DNA from: Thermohalobaculum sp038534135
GTDB taxonomy: Bacteria; Pseudomonadota; Alphaproteobacteria; Rhodobacterales; Rhodobacteraceae
Length of the DNA stretch: 64,000 bases
Assembly (NCBI GenBank): GCA_038534135.1
Contig: JBCAXJ010000006.1
Location: forward strand, 1 to 64,000
Direction: 5' to 3'
Made by a program: the position numbers and the translations under genes. Position 1 is the first letter of the stretch. Each line of letters begins with the position of its first letter. The notes under the pieces were generated by a model. It was not told where the DNA came from, did no database searches, and saw only the letters and a program-made list of their open reading frames with translations. Shown here in pieces: positions 43,156-52,039 of the stretch.

Positions 43156-43548
43156 TCAGCTTACCTTGGACTTCAGATGGTCATGCAGCGTGTTGTAGCG
43201 CTTCAATGATGTCACGGAGTCCAGTTCCGACATATCCAGGCTGAGCGCGAACGGGTCCGAGATCCGCGGTTTCAGGAAAGTTTCTGCCGCCGCATAGATC
43301 GCCTCGGCCGCTTTGGCGCGAACGGCTTCCTCACGCCCGGCACCGACCTTGCAGATCATGTTGAGATACGCATATGCCGGGTCACCGTCGGCAATGACAA
43401 AAGTGCTGCACGGGAACGCCCGTACCCGAATGCCGCCCAAGGGAAAGATCCCGGTCTCGAGCATCGCATCGCGCATCGCCGCACAGAACGCAGCCATATC
43501 GACCACATCCTCGAGATTGTCGGAATACTCGATTGTCAGATGCGGCAT
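43156..43548 (-). CDS. 5-carboxymethyl-2-hydroxymuconate isomerase (tautomerase fold)
   Basis: This 130-residue protein starts with the required Pro1 after Met (MPHLTIEYSDN), the catalytic base of tautomerase enzymes, and shows 'FALSLDMSELD' near the end. CHM isomerase acts in homoprotocatechuate (4-hydroxyphenylacetate) degradation. The divergent FAH-family gene 78 bases away could provide the next or decarboxylase-type step, but the other pathway genes are absent here. The start at 43548 is fixed by the Pro1 requirement. Confidence 0.85.
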   Translation of the reverse strand: MPHLTIEYSDNLEDVVDMAAFCAAMRDAMLETGIFPLGGIRVRAFPCSTFVIADGDPAYAYLNMICKVGAGREEAVRAKAAEAIYAAAETFLKPRISDPFALSLDMSELDSVTSLKRYNTLHDHLKSKVS

Positions 43549-43626
43549 CCTGCACTCCCGGTTGACCCTCTCCCTGCCCCCTGTCACTACGACCGCGATG
43601 CGCCTTGGGCAAGGGAGGGAGCCGTC

Positions 43627-44484
43627 ATGCGTCTGATCACCTTCACCACCGATCAAAGCCATCGGGTCGGGGCGGTCGACGGCGACCGGGTGTTCGATCT
43701 GACCTCACGGATCCGCGCCCCCGGCATGCGCTGGATGTTCCAGGGCGATATGCTGAGCAAAGCCGAGCAGGCGATGACGGGTGATGCTGACTTCAAACTG
43801 GCGGACGTGACCCTCGCACTTCCCGTTATCCAGCCGCCGAAGATCGTCTGCGTCGGCGTCAACTACATGAACCGAAACGAGGAGTACAAGGATGGGCAGG
43901 ACGCCCCAAAGAATCCCTCGCTGTTCATGCGCACGCCGCTCTCGTTTTCGCCGCATGACGCGCCGATCTATATCCCGCCCGAGAGCGAGCAGTTCGACTA
44001 TGAGGGCGAGATCGTGCTGGTCATCGGCAAACCGGGCAGGCGCATCCCGCAGGAAACCGCGCACCAGCACATCGGCGGCTTGACCATCATGAACGAAGGC
44101 TCGGTCCGCGACTGGCTGCGCCATGCCAAGTTCAACGTCACGCAGGGCAAGAACTTCGACAAGTCCGGCGGGTTGGGTCCTTGGATAGAGACCGATCCGC
44201 AAGTCGACCTGACGGATATGACGGTGACGACGCGCGTGAACGGCGAGGAACGCCAGCACGACACCACGGCGAACATGGCATTTCCCGTCGCGAAGATCAT
44301 CGAATACATCTCGACCTTCACCAGCTTGCAAATCGGCGACATCATCGCAACGGGGACACCGACCGGCGCGGGAGCCCGGTTCGACCCGCCGAAATGGCTG
44401 GTGCCGGGCGACGTGGTCGAGGTCGAGGTGCAAGGGGTGGGCACCTTGAGGAACCCTGTTGACGCCGAACCTTCCCAGCCCTGA
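43627..44484 (+). CDS. Fumarylacetoacetate hydrolase (FAH)-family enzyme
   Basis: This 285-residue protein has the FAH core: 'KIVCVGVNYMNRNEEYK', the metal ligands in 'YEGEIVLVIGK' (Glu-x-Glu) and 'GTPTGAG'. The family hydrolyses or decarboxylates beta-diketo acids or acylpyruvates. It could act with the divergent CHM isomerase in aromatic-acid breakdown. The substrate is not determinable. It is followed 15 bases later by a large gene of unknown function. Confidence 0.88.
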   Translation: MRLITFTTDQSHRVGAVDGDRVFDLTSRIRAPGMRWMFQGDMLSKAEQAMTGDADFKLADVTLALPVIQPPKIVCVGVNYMNRNEEYKDGQDAPKNPSLFMRTPLSFSPHDAPIYIPPESEQFDYEGEIVLVIGKPGRRIPQETAHQHIGGLTIMNEGSVRDWLRHAKFNVTQGKNFDKSGGLGPWIETDPQVDLTDMTVTTRVNGEERQHDTTANMAFPVAKIIEYISTFTSLQIGDIIATGTPTGAGARFDPPKWLVPGDVVEVEVQGVGTLRNPVDAEPSQP

Positions 44485-44499
44485 GAGGCGGGCGCGATC

Positions 44500-46149
44500 G
44501 TGCCAGAGTTCGACAAAATGGACGATCTTGTTGCCTGGTTGAAGACCCGGCCGCCGCATGTCTCTCAGGTCATCGCATCGCGCGCGGCTTTGCGGGCTGC
44601 TCCCGTCATGATCGAAAGCTTCGCGATGCGCGGACCGCATCGTGGCATCCTGAAGGCGCGCGCGCTCCAGTACTTCCGGGCGCTTCAGGTCTCGTTGCTA
44701 TACGGCACCGATCCTGCCGCCGCCGCGCATCTGACCGAGCGGATCGCAGCGTTGCACACCGCCTTGCGGATCACTGCGGAGAACATGGCAGAGCCCGCAC
44801 GAAACTCTGGAGGCAACATCCATACGCTGGGAGGCAGCCGAAACATGCGACGCCGAATCGTGGCTGCGGCCGATGCCACGGTCCACGCACTCGGGACAAT
44901 CGCCGACGACGACATCGCGCAGGCGGCAGGGCATGCGACAAACTCCGCGGCCTGGGCATTGGAGAAGCATCCGAGCGTCCGAGAATCCATCACGCGCGAC
45001 GCAACAAGTCTGGACGAGCGCCGCCGCTATCGCAGCGATCTGAACACGACGCGGCTTTGGCACACATTGCCTCCCGAAGGCGTGGCACCTCTCGATCAGA
45101 TGAGGTCGACGCTTCTGGCTCTGGAGGGCGACTGGCAGGTCTGGTGGCGCTGGTACCAGGACCGACTGGACGGCCGTCCGCTTGATCTTCAGAAGGAAAT
45201 CCAGATCGCCGACATCCCGGACGATATCTGGTCTGCTGGCCCGGCGAGGGCCAATGCCGAGATTGCGTGGATACTGCAAGACGGAGAGGATCCCGGAGCC
45301 GAAAGGCCTGTAGCGGAAGCAGAGATCGCGCCCGAACTTCCCGACCGACCGACCCCGATCTCGCTCAGATCCCAAGACGGCGTGCTTTCGATCGCTCCGG
45401 CCCCGGAGGGCCACCCACCGAAGGATTCATCATCGGCAAGCGCCCAGGGCTGGGAGATGCTGAGGGATTCGCTTGATCAGATGCTCGACGACCGGGCCGC
45501 TGCGAACAATCCGCTGCTGATGGAGCTTCGCGCAGCCCGGCACGCGCTGGGTGACAGCTTCGACACCTTCAACCCGTTGCGACTTGGTCTGATCGGCGTG
45601 ACTTTGCAACAAATGGCCAGCCGCGTGAACGACATCCTGTTGCCTGAAGATGCCGCGCGTTTTCAATCGATCCTGCTGCAACAGCAGATGCTCGTCGCGC
45701 AATCCACGGCCTGGCGGGACTATGCCAGCGCCATTGACGCGCCCATGGCCGATCCCGCGACCGAGCAGAGCGCCGCAGAAGACGCCGCGCAAATTGCCGG
45801 TGAGATGATCGACGCAAACCCGGATGCGTTCACCGAAGACGCAGCCGTCGCGATCCGGGATGCTTCCGCTCTGGTCGACGTTGAACCATCACCCGAGAAC
45901 CGCGACCCGGTGGCGCCACAAGAAGTCCGCCGCTCATGGCTGCGTATCTTTGGCGAGATGATCCGCGCCTTTGCCGCCGACGCCATGGGCGAGGGGCGGA
46001 AGGTTGCAACCAAGGCGCTTGGCGCAGGTGCAATCGGGATGCTGACCGCGGTCGGTGCAAAACTCACCGGTCTCGCCGACAAGCTGCCGTCCGAATACGC
46101 GTGGCTGCAGAGCCTTGTTCAGCACCTATCCGGCCTGGTGGGCCTCTGA
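44500..46149 (+). CDS. Large protein of unknown function
   Basis: This 549-residue protein, GTG start behind GAGAGG, has mostly helical character. Residues about 205-260 contain a Trp-rich block, 'DWQVWWRWYQDRLDG', then 'PDDIWSAGPARANAEI'. I believe similar W..WY..L.G and W..GPA..N..I blocks recur in uncharacterised proteobacterial proteins, some near defence genes, but I cannot check this. A Pro/Glu linker lies around 270-310. The C-terminus (about 495-549) has a moderately hydrophobic Gly/Ala/Leu stretch that might insert in a membrane. It follows the FAH gene by 15 bases and is convergent with glpX. Confidence 0.7.
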   Translation: MPEFDKMDDLVAWLKTRPPHVSQVIASRAALRAAPVMIESFAMRGPHRGILKARALQYFRALQVSLLYGTDPAAAAHLTERIAALHTALRITAENMAEPARNSGGNIHTLGGSRNMRRRIVAAADATVHALGTIADDDIAQAAGHATNSAAWALEKHPSVRESITRDATSLDERRRYRSDLNTTRLWHTLPPEGVAPLDQMRSTLLALEGDWQVWWRWYQDRLDGRPLDLQKEIQIADIPDDIWSAGPARANAEIAWILQDGEDPGAERPVAEAEIAPELPDRPTPISLRSQDGVLSIAPAPEGHPPKDSSSASAQGWEMLRDSLDQMLDDRAAANNPLLMELRAARHALGDSFDTFNPLRLGLIGVTLQQMASRVNDILLPEDAARFQSILLQQQMLVAQSTAWRDYASAIDAPMADPATEQSAAEDAAQIAGEMIDANPDAFTEDAAVAIRDASALVDVEPSPENRDPVAPQEVRRSWLRIFGEMIRAFAADAMGEGRKVATKALGAGAIGMLTAVGAKLTGLADKLPSEYAWLQSLVQHLSGLVGL

Positions 46150-46172
46150 CGCCGTATTTGACTGCAATCGCC

Positions 46173-47144
46173 TCAGAAATTGCGCGTGTGATACAGCATC
46201 CGCCGGACTGAACCGGTCTTTGAGCGCATCAGGATCGTCTCGGTCTCGAGGTGCTCACCCAAGCGGCGCGCACCCTGCAGGATCGAGCCGTTCGTGACAC
46301 CCGTTGCCGCGAAGATCACATCACTGCGGCACATCTGATCACGGCTGTACTTTATATTCAGGTCTTCGATCCCGGCCTTGCGGGCGCGACCGATCTCGTC
46401 ATCGTTGCGGAACAACAGGCGGCCCTGGATCTGTCCACCCATACACTTCAGCGCCGCGGCGGCCAGCACGCCTTCCGGCGCTCCGCCGGACCCCATGTAC
46501 ATGTCGATCCCGGTCTTTTCGGCTTCCGCGCAATGCATCACGCCGGCAACATCCCCATCGGTGATCAGGCGGATCGAGCAACCGGTGTCGCGCAACTCCT
46601 TCACCATCTCGGCATGGCGCGGACGCTCCAGAACACAGACCGTCACACCATCCGGTCCGCAACCCTTGGCCTTGGCAAAGACGGAAATGCGCTCGGTCGG
46701 TGTCATATCCAGATCGACGAGGCCATCCGCATACCCGGGACCGATCGCCAGCTTGTCCATGTAGACATCGGGCGCATGCAGCATCGAATGACGCGGGCCC
46801 ATCGCAACCACGGTCAACGCGTTCGGCATGGCTTTCGCGGTCAGTGTGGTCCCTTCCAGCGGGTCCAGGGCGATATCGACCTCGATCCCATCGCCGGTGC
46901 CGACCTCTTCGCCAATGAACAGCATCGGCGCCTCGTCGCGCTCACCCTCACCAATGACTACGGTGCCCTTGATCTCGAGCAGGTTGAGCTGTGTGCGCAT
47001 GGCTTCGACGGCGACGCGATCGGCTTCCTTCTCGTCTCCGCGTCCGATCATGCGCGCGGCAGCAATCGCGGCAGCTTCCGAGACACGGGCCAGACCCAGC
47101 GACAGCATACGATCCTGAAAATCCAACGTGCTATCCGGTTCCAT
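46173..47144 (-). CDS. glpX: Class II fructose-1,6-bisphosphatase (GlpX)
   Basis: This 323-residue enzyme of gluconeogenesis and the Calvin-type cycle has 'TVVIGEGERDEAPMLFIGEEVG' and 'DIALDPLEGTT' (metal ligands Asp and Glu), with 'YMGSGGAPEGVLAAAAL' later. It removes the 1-phosphate of fructose-1,6-bisphosphate. The gene begins with GAGGAGG upstream. Homoserine dehydrogenase lies beyond a plus-strand insertion; in many Rhodobacterales hom and glpX are adjacent (recalled). Confidence 0.94.
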   Translation of the reverse strand: MEPDSTLDFQDRMLSLGLARVSEAAAIAAARMIGRGDEKEADRVAVEAMRTQLNLLEIKGTVVIGEGERDEAPMLFIGEEVGTGDGIEVDIALDPLEGTTLTAKAMPNALTVVAMGPRHSMLHAPDVYMDKLAIGPGYADGLVDLDMTPTERISVFAKAKGCGPDGVTVCVLERPRHAEMVKELRDTGCSIRLITDGDVAGVMHCAEAEKTGIDMYMGSGGAPEGVLAAAALKCMGGQIQGRLLFRNDDEIGRARKAGIEDLNIKYSRDQMCRSDVIFAATGVTNGSILQGARRLGEHLETETILMRSKTGSVRRMLYHTRNF

Positions 47145-47177
47145 TAAGTCCCCTCCTCAATATCTTGTAGGCAGTGT

Positions 47178-47203
47178 TCCCAGCGCCCCTTATCGCTGGA
47201 ATC
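47178..47203. promoter_or_regulatory. Inverted repeat upstream of glpX
   Basis: TTCCCAGCG and CGCTGGAA are near-perfect reverse complements (one G missing) across an 8-base spacer, 34-59 bases upstream of the glpX ATG. It could be an operator or 5' leader hairpin. There is no further support. Confidence 0.3.
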
Positions 47204-47339
47204 GGCAACAGGCAAGCGACTGGCAGATGAACCTTTACGCTCGCAACCGCAAAGAGCCGTAACTTCGTGACTGCTTGGCCGAGGCACGGTATCATGCGGC
47301 GAGTTGCGCCAGATACCTTCGGTTATGAGGTCACGCCGA

Positions 47340-47792
47340 ATGCAGTCCTCGGCAGAAAAAGACACCGCTGCGTCCGTAAAGCCTGAACTGGACGTTGAAG
47401 CTGCGAAAATCTTCTATGAATTCAAGTACAAGACGATCATGGAGGCAACTGCGAAGCTGACGCAGTTCGCGATCCTGTTTTTCTCGATCTCGTCGCTGGT
47501 GACTGGGTTCACCGTTTTCAATTCATTCGATAGCCAGACGAAGACGCTGGTCATGTATTGCGGCATCATTATCGTCGCCGTCTTCGCGATCATCGGTGGC
47601 GCAATCAGTTTTGGCGTGATCATGGGTTTGAACCAGATCCGGGAAACGCTGAAGTCTATTTCGCTCGACACTTACGAAACGCTGCAAATGGATGCGTATC
47701 TCTGGCGGGGCACAATCGTTGTCTGCGTCGTGTGTGTCGCCTGCGCACTCGGCGTTGTTGCATTGATGCTGGTGATTTTCACGCACACCTAG
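47340..47792 (+). CDS. Three-helix membrane protein between glpX and hom
   Basis: This 150-residue protein has an N-terminal polar segment, then three membrane helices (about 37-62, 68-92 and 122-146) with a soluble loop of about 25 residues. I do not recognise the family. Starts at ATG 47325 or TTG 47304 are also possible. Base composition is less GC-rich than the flanking genes. It is oriented against both neighbours, suggesting insertion between glpX and hom. Confidence 0.65.
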   Translation: MQSSAEKDTAASVKPELDVEAAKIFYEFKYKTIMEATAKLTQFAILFFSISSLVTGFTVFNSFDSQTKTLVMYCGIIIVAVFAIIGGAISFGVIMGLNQIRETLKSISLDTYETLQMDAYLWRGTIVVCVVCVACALGVVALMLVIFTHT

Positions 47793-47804
47793 GGCGCGGC
47801 GAAC

Positions 47805-49094
47805 CTAGACCTCTTCAATGCGGATCGCGACCGGATCAGCCTTGCACGCTTCGAGTTGCGCGATCGACGCCAGCGCGCGATCGATCCCGTCCCGGCGCGC
47901 ATCATGGGTGACGATCACCACTGGCACTGCGTCCCCGCCCTGACCGTACTGCCGCATGCGGTGGATCGAGATCCCGGCATCCCCCAGCGCTGACGCCAGT
48001 TCAGCCATGGCCCCGGGCCTGTCCGCCAGCGTGAACCTCAGATAATAGGGCGAGTGCTCGTCACCATGCGCCAGCCTTGACATCTCCGTCAGCATGGACG
48101 CGGGCTGTCCAAACAGGGGTGTGCGGACGCCGCGCGCGATATCCAGGACATCGCCCATGATCGCCGAGGCCGTCGCGCCCTCGCCCGCACCAGGTCCGGT
48201 CAACGAGACCTGTCCAACGAAGTCGCCTTCGACCACGACGGCATTGGTCACGCCGGGCAGCGCGCCGATCACGGTGTCTTCGCGCACCATGCAAGGGCGT
48301 ACGCGCTGTTCCAGACCCTCGGCATGAAGTTTTGCCAGACCCAGCAAGCGGATCGAGAAACCCATGTCGCGCGCCGTTCGGATATCGTCCAGCGTGACCC
48401 GCTCGATCCCTTCGCAGACGACGCCCTCGAAGTCGATCCGCGTCCCGAAGGCGATCGAGGCGAGCACCGCCAGCTTGTGCGCAGCGTCGATCCCGCCGAC
48501 ATCAAACGTCGGATCAGCTTCGGCGTATCCGAGCCGTTGCGCGTCTTCCAGCACGGGACCATAATAGGCAGCGCGCGCTTCCATCTCGTTCAGGATGTAA
48601 TTGCACGTCCCATTCAGTACACCGAAGACCCGAGAGATCCCGTTACCAGCGAGGCCCTCGCCCAACGCCTTGACGATCGGAATACCGCCAGCGACCCCTG
48701 CCTCGACGCGCAGCACCGTGCCAGCGGCCTCCGCGGCCTCTGACAATGCCTGACCGTGATGCGCGATCAGCGCCTTGTTTGCCGTGACGACGTGCTTGCC
48801 ATTGCCAATGGCCTTCTCAACCAGGGCTTTGGCAGGACCGTCCGAGCCACCGATAACCTCGACAACGCAATCCACGTCGTCGCGTGCGCCCAATGCGACC
48901 GCGTCGTCCTCCCAGGCGTAACCCGAGACATCCGCGGCCCTTTGAACGCCCCGATTGCGGGCAGAGACCGCCGTGATCTCGACAGGCCGTCCCGCCTTGG
49001 CCGCCAGCCTATCGGCATGTGTCTGCACCATCTTCACGGTGCCGATGCCAACGGTGCCGAGCCCTGCGATGCCGAGGCGGAAGGGAGTCGTCAT
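47805..49094 (-). CDS. hom: Homoserine dehydrogenase
   Basis: This 429-residue NAD(P)-dependent enzyme has the Rossmann loop 'IAGLGTVGIGTVKM', the family signature 'GGIDAAHKLAVLASIAFG', and a C-terminal ACT domain (about 345-420, 'YYLRFTLADRPGAMAELAS') for threonine feedback. It reduces aspartate semialdehyde to homoserine for methionine and threonine. The start at 49094 is chosen because upstream residues are not Rossmann-like. Confidence 0.94.
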   Translation of the reverse strand: MTTPFRLGIAGLGTVGIGTVKMVQTHADRLAAKAGRPVEITAVSARNRGVQRAADVSGYAWEDDAVALGARDDVDCVVEVIGGSDGPAKALVEKAIGNGKHVVTANKALIAHHGQALSEAAEAAGTVLRVEAGVAGGIPIVKALGEGLAGNGISRVFGVLNGTCNYILNEMEARAAYYGPVLEDAQRLGYAEADPTFDVGGIDAAHKLAVLASIAFGTRIDFEGVVCEGIERVTLDDIRTARDMGFSIRLLGLAKLHAEGLEQRVRPCMVREDTVIGALPGVTNAVVVEGDFVGQVSLTGPGAGEGATASAIMGDVLDIARGVRTPLFGQPASMLTEMSRLAHGDEHSPYYLRFTLADRPGAMAELASALGDAGISIHRMRQYGQGGDAVPVVIVTHDARRDGIDRALASIAQLEACKADPVAIRIEEV

Positions 49095-49141
49095 GATAAA
49101 ATCTCCGAATTCTGGACGGCCCCATAGACGGCAACGCGGAC

Positions 49142-49160
49142 GATGGGTCAAGCACCCATC
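49142..49160. terminator. Hairpin between the molybdopterin oxidoreductase stop and hom start
   Basis: GATGGGT and ACCCATC form a perfect 7-bp stem with a 5-base loop, 25 bases after the oxidoreductase stop on the minus strand. There is no T-run. It may mark the transcript end. Confidence 0.4.
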
Positions 49161-49184
49161 CAGCGAGGCTCAGACCCGGTGCGA

Positions 49185-51215
49185 TCAGGTGCGCTGCACC
49201 TCGACCCTGGCGGTATAGCGCGATTGCCCCACCGAGAACGGAAACCCTGCCAGCGCTGTGTCGGGCACGACAGGTTCCGAACTGGTCAGAGAATTCAATC
49301 CTGGCCAGCCGTCCCGCATCCAGACCGCACCGGGCGGCATACGCCGTGTGATCTTGGCGACCGCCGCGAACGCGCCCCGCCCGTTCGATACCGTAATGGC
49401 GTCACCATCCGAGATCCCCCGTCCTTCGGCATCGGCGGGAGCGATCCACAGCTGAGGATCAACCTCGCGCGCGGCCAGGGTCGGCAGCACCCGCCCATGA
49501 TCGTAGAACGAGTGGAAATGCGCAAAGGTTCGGCCATGGGCAAGGGCAAGCGGTTCGGGCGCCGCCGATGGCATCTCCGCCTCTGGAAGCGGCGGAAGGC
49601 CCATGTCTTTTGCCTTCTCGGAGTAGAATTCAATCTTCCCCGATGGCGTGTGAAACGCGAATGTCGGATAGGCGATGTGAGAGATTTGCAATGCGGCCCG
49701 TCCGCCATTGGCGCGCATGTCCGCGACCGTCGCGTGCCCTGTGCCCGGATGATCCAGCACGGTGTCGATCGCTGCCTCCTGATCGGGCCATGGGTAGACA
49801 TCCTCGATGCCCAAGCGCATTGCCAGTTCCTGATACAGTGTGTAGAGCGGCCGCGCCTGTCCCGCCGCTAGCAACGCGCGATCGGCAAGATAGACATGGG
49901 TGTTGGTCGCCTTGATGCCGACCTCCTCCAGCCAGATCGTGCCGGGCAGGATGATGTCCGCCACCTCGCGCGCAGTCTGGTTCCAGAAGATATCATAGCT
50001 GACCACCAGATCGGTCTCGGCCAACGCCGCGCGGGTCCGGTTGGTATCCGGGAACGACGACAGGAAGTTCGAGCCAAGCGTCAGAAGAACCTTCACGTCG
50101 CGATCTTCCAGCGACCGGATCATCGCCTCCATCTGGTTTGGCACATAGCGGCCTTCCGGACGACGGTCGGGCGCGGTGATATCGCCAAATCCGGCCCCAT
50201 GGCTGCGCGCACCGTGGCGCGGTCCGATCCCGCCACCCGGAGTGCCGAAACTGCCCGTCAGCGCAGGCAGGCACGAGATCGCGCGCGCGGCCTGCCAGGT
50301 GTTCTCGCCTTTGTGCAGCGAAGACCCGCCAATGACGATCATCGCAGGCTTCGTCCCCGCGTATGTCCGGGCGAGCTCAACGATCTGCTCCGCCGGTACT
50401 CCGGTCCTTTCAGCAGCCCAATCCGGTGTCTTGTCCTTCAGGTGTGCGGCCAGCGCCGCGAAGCCAACCGTGTGATCGGCTAGGAAGGCCCGGTCGCACA
50501 GATCTTCCTCCACAATCACGTGCATCAGCGCCAGCGCCAGCGCGGCATCGGTCCCGGGTCGCACAAGGACGACCTCATCGGCCAAAGCGCTCGCTTCCGT
50601 CCGGCGCACATCGATCGCAACGATCCTGGCACCCCGCCGTTTCGCGGCGTCCAGATGCGGGGTCGTGTTCGCCTGGCTGACCGTATTGGCGCCCCAGAGA
50701 ACAACCATCTCCGAGTTGGCGCCCATATCCTCCTTGGTCGAGGTCTCGAGCGCGCCCGTCAGGCCCAGACCGAGACCACCCAACCCCCAGCAAATCATCG
50801 CCGGGTTCCAATGCTGACAGCCATAAAGGTTGGCGAAACGCTCCATCTGGCCACGCTTTACACCGGTGCCATAATCATTTGCCGCATTACCATGGCCCTG
50901 CCAGACCCCGACCGCCTCGCGTCCGACGGCGTCCATACTCGCAGCGATCAGGTCCAGCGCCTCGTCCCAGGTCGCATCGCGCCAACTGTCGGACCCGCGC
51001 GCCTCGCGGATCTTCGGCATCAGCAGGCGTTCGGGATTGCCGACGATCTCGTGCGCCGCCTTGCCCCGCATACACAGCCCGCCCCGACTGTCGGGGTTGT
51101 CCTCGTCGCCGGTGATTGCCACCAACCGGTCGCCATCGACCTCGACCTTCATGCCGCACAGCGTCGGATGGCAGTTCATCGGACACATGGTCTTCAGCGT
51201 GCGTGTGCCAGCCAT
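49185..51215 (-). CDS. Molybdopterin oxidoreductase (DMSO reductase superfamily, [4Fe-4S])
   Basis: This 676-residue protein has an N-terminal [4Fe-4S] site Cys11-x3-Cys15-x4-Cys20-x27-Cys48, followed by 'RGKAAHEIVGNPERLLMP'. The likely molybdenum ligand region is 'NPAMICWGLGG' (Cys). Molybdopterin contacts such as 'LWGANTVSQANTTPH' and 'IAIDVRRTE' are present, and the C-terminal MGD-binding barrel is complete. There is no Tat signal, so it is cytoplasmic. The substrate is unknown; no electron-transfer subunit is adjacent. It follows a DJ-1/PfpI gene by 20 bases. Confidence 0.88.
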   Translation of the reverse strand: MAGTRTLKTMCPMNCHPTLCGMKVEVDGDRLVAITGDEDNPDSRGGLCMRGKAAHEIVGNPERLLMPKIREARGSDSWRDATWDEALDLIAASMDAVGREAVGVWQGHGNAANDYGTGVKRGQMERFANLYGCQHWNPAMICWGLGGLGLGLTGALETSTKEDMGANSEMVVLWGANTVSQANTTPHLDAAKRRGARIVAIDVRRTEASALADEVVLVRPGTDAALALALMHVIVEEDLCDRAFLADHTVGFAALAAHLKDKTPDWAAERTGVPAEQIVELARTYAGTKPAMIVIGGSSLHKGENTWQAARAISCLPALTGSFGTPGGGIGPRHGARSHGAGFGDITAPDRRPEGRYVPNQMEAMIRSLEDRDVKVLLTLGSNFLSSFPDTNRTRAALAETDLVVSYDIFWNQTAREVADIILPGTIWLEEVGIKATNTHVYLADRALLAAGQARPLYTLYQELAMRLGIEDVYPWPDQEAAIDTVLDHPGTGHATVADMRANGGRAALQISHIAYPTFAFHTPSGKIEFYSEKAKDMGLPPLPEAEMPSAAPEPLALAHGRTFAHFHSFYDHGRVLPTLAAREVDPQLWIAPADAEGRGISDGDAITVSNGRGAFAAVAKITRRMPPGAVWMRDGWPGLNSLTSSEPVVPDTALAGFPFSVGQSRYTARVEVQRT

Positions 51216-51235
51216 GGTGCGGCCTCCCTGATCGT

Positions 51236-51844
51236 TCAGTTGGTGACAGCGTAGCCCAAGGCGGCACGGTTCGCATCCAGCGCGCGGGTATATTCCATGA
51301 CGCGGGCGGTCTCGGCCGCAACGCGGTCGCCATGGCTGCGGGCAAGGCAATAAAACACGGTATCGATACCCAGGCTGACCCCGCCTCCGGTGACGAGTCC
51401 ACGATCATCGACAATTGCCGCGTGCCGGGCGTCCACGCTGCCCGGCAACAGATCCAGCGGTGCTTGCTCGCCCTGGAACACCTCTCGCTTCGTCGTTGCC
51501 TGCCGCGCTTCCAGCAAACCTGCCGCAGCAAGGATCATCGCACCGGTGCAGATCGATGCGATCCGTGCCGCAGACCCTTGCAGGTAGTCCAACGTCACAG
51601 GGTCCTGTGACGCCTCGACCCAGCCCGGGCCGCCAGTCACGATCAGGTCCGTGAACTCCGGCGCATCCTCGAAGCCGTGATCGGCGACCATCCGCATCCC
51701 GTTTGCACAGACAACCTCGCCTGCTGTCCGCGCGACACCGGCATAGCTCAGATCCGGCGCAATCCGTTTCGCCATGGACAGCACGCCGTAGGTCGCACCA
51801 ATATCGATCGGCTCGACGCCGTCGTAGATCAGGATGCCGTACAT
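51236..51844 (-). CDS. DJ-1/PfpI-family protein (GATase1-like)
   Basis: This 202-residue protein has the nucleophile elbow Cys99 in 'ASICTGAMIL', the acidic partner in 'YDGVEPIDIG' and a conserved 'GGVSLGIDTVFYCL'. Family members are isocyanide hydratase-like or regulators without the DNA-binding domain. It is immediately upstream of the molybdopterin oxidoreductase (20 bases), so the two are likely co-transcribed. The start at 51844 (MYGILIYDG) matches the family's beta-strand beginning. Confidence 0.85.
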   Translation of the reverse strand: MYGILIYDGVEPIDIGATYGVLSMAKRIAPDLSYAGVARTAGEVVCANGMRMVADHGFEDAPEFTDLIVTGGPGWVEASQDPVTLDYLQGSAARIASICTGAMILAAAGLLEARQATTKREVFQGEQAPLDLLPGSVDARHAAIVDDRGLVTGGGVSLGIDTVFYCLARSHGDRVAAETARVMEYTRALDANRAALGYAVTN

Positions 51845-52039
51845 CGCGTGCTCCGTGTCTCGCCCAGGACAGGCCCGAGCACCCACCTTACGGAATGGCG
51901 ATGCGGCGTCAAAGGCTGCACGCTGGCGACACCGTCCGACCAACCTCTGCGACGGACATGCGTCATCGGCGCGGTGGCATGCCAGAGACATCCTGTGCAT
52001 ACGTCCCGCCCACTGCGAGGCCTCCAGAATGGTGACGTC

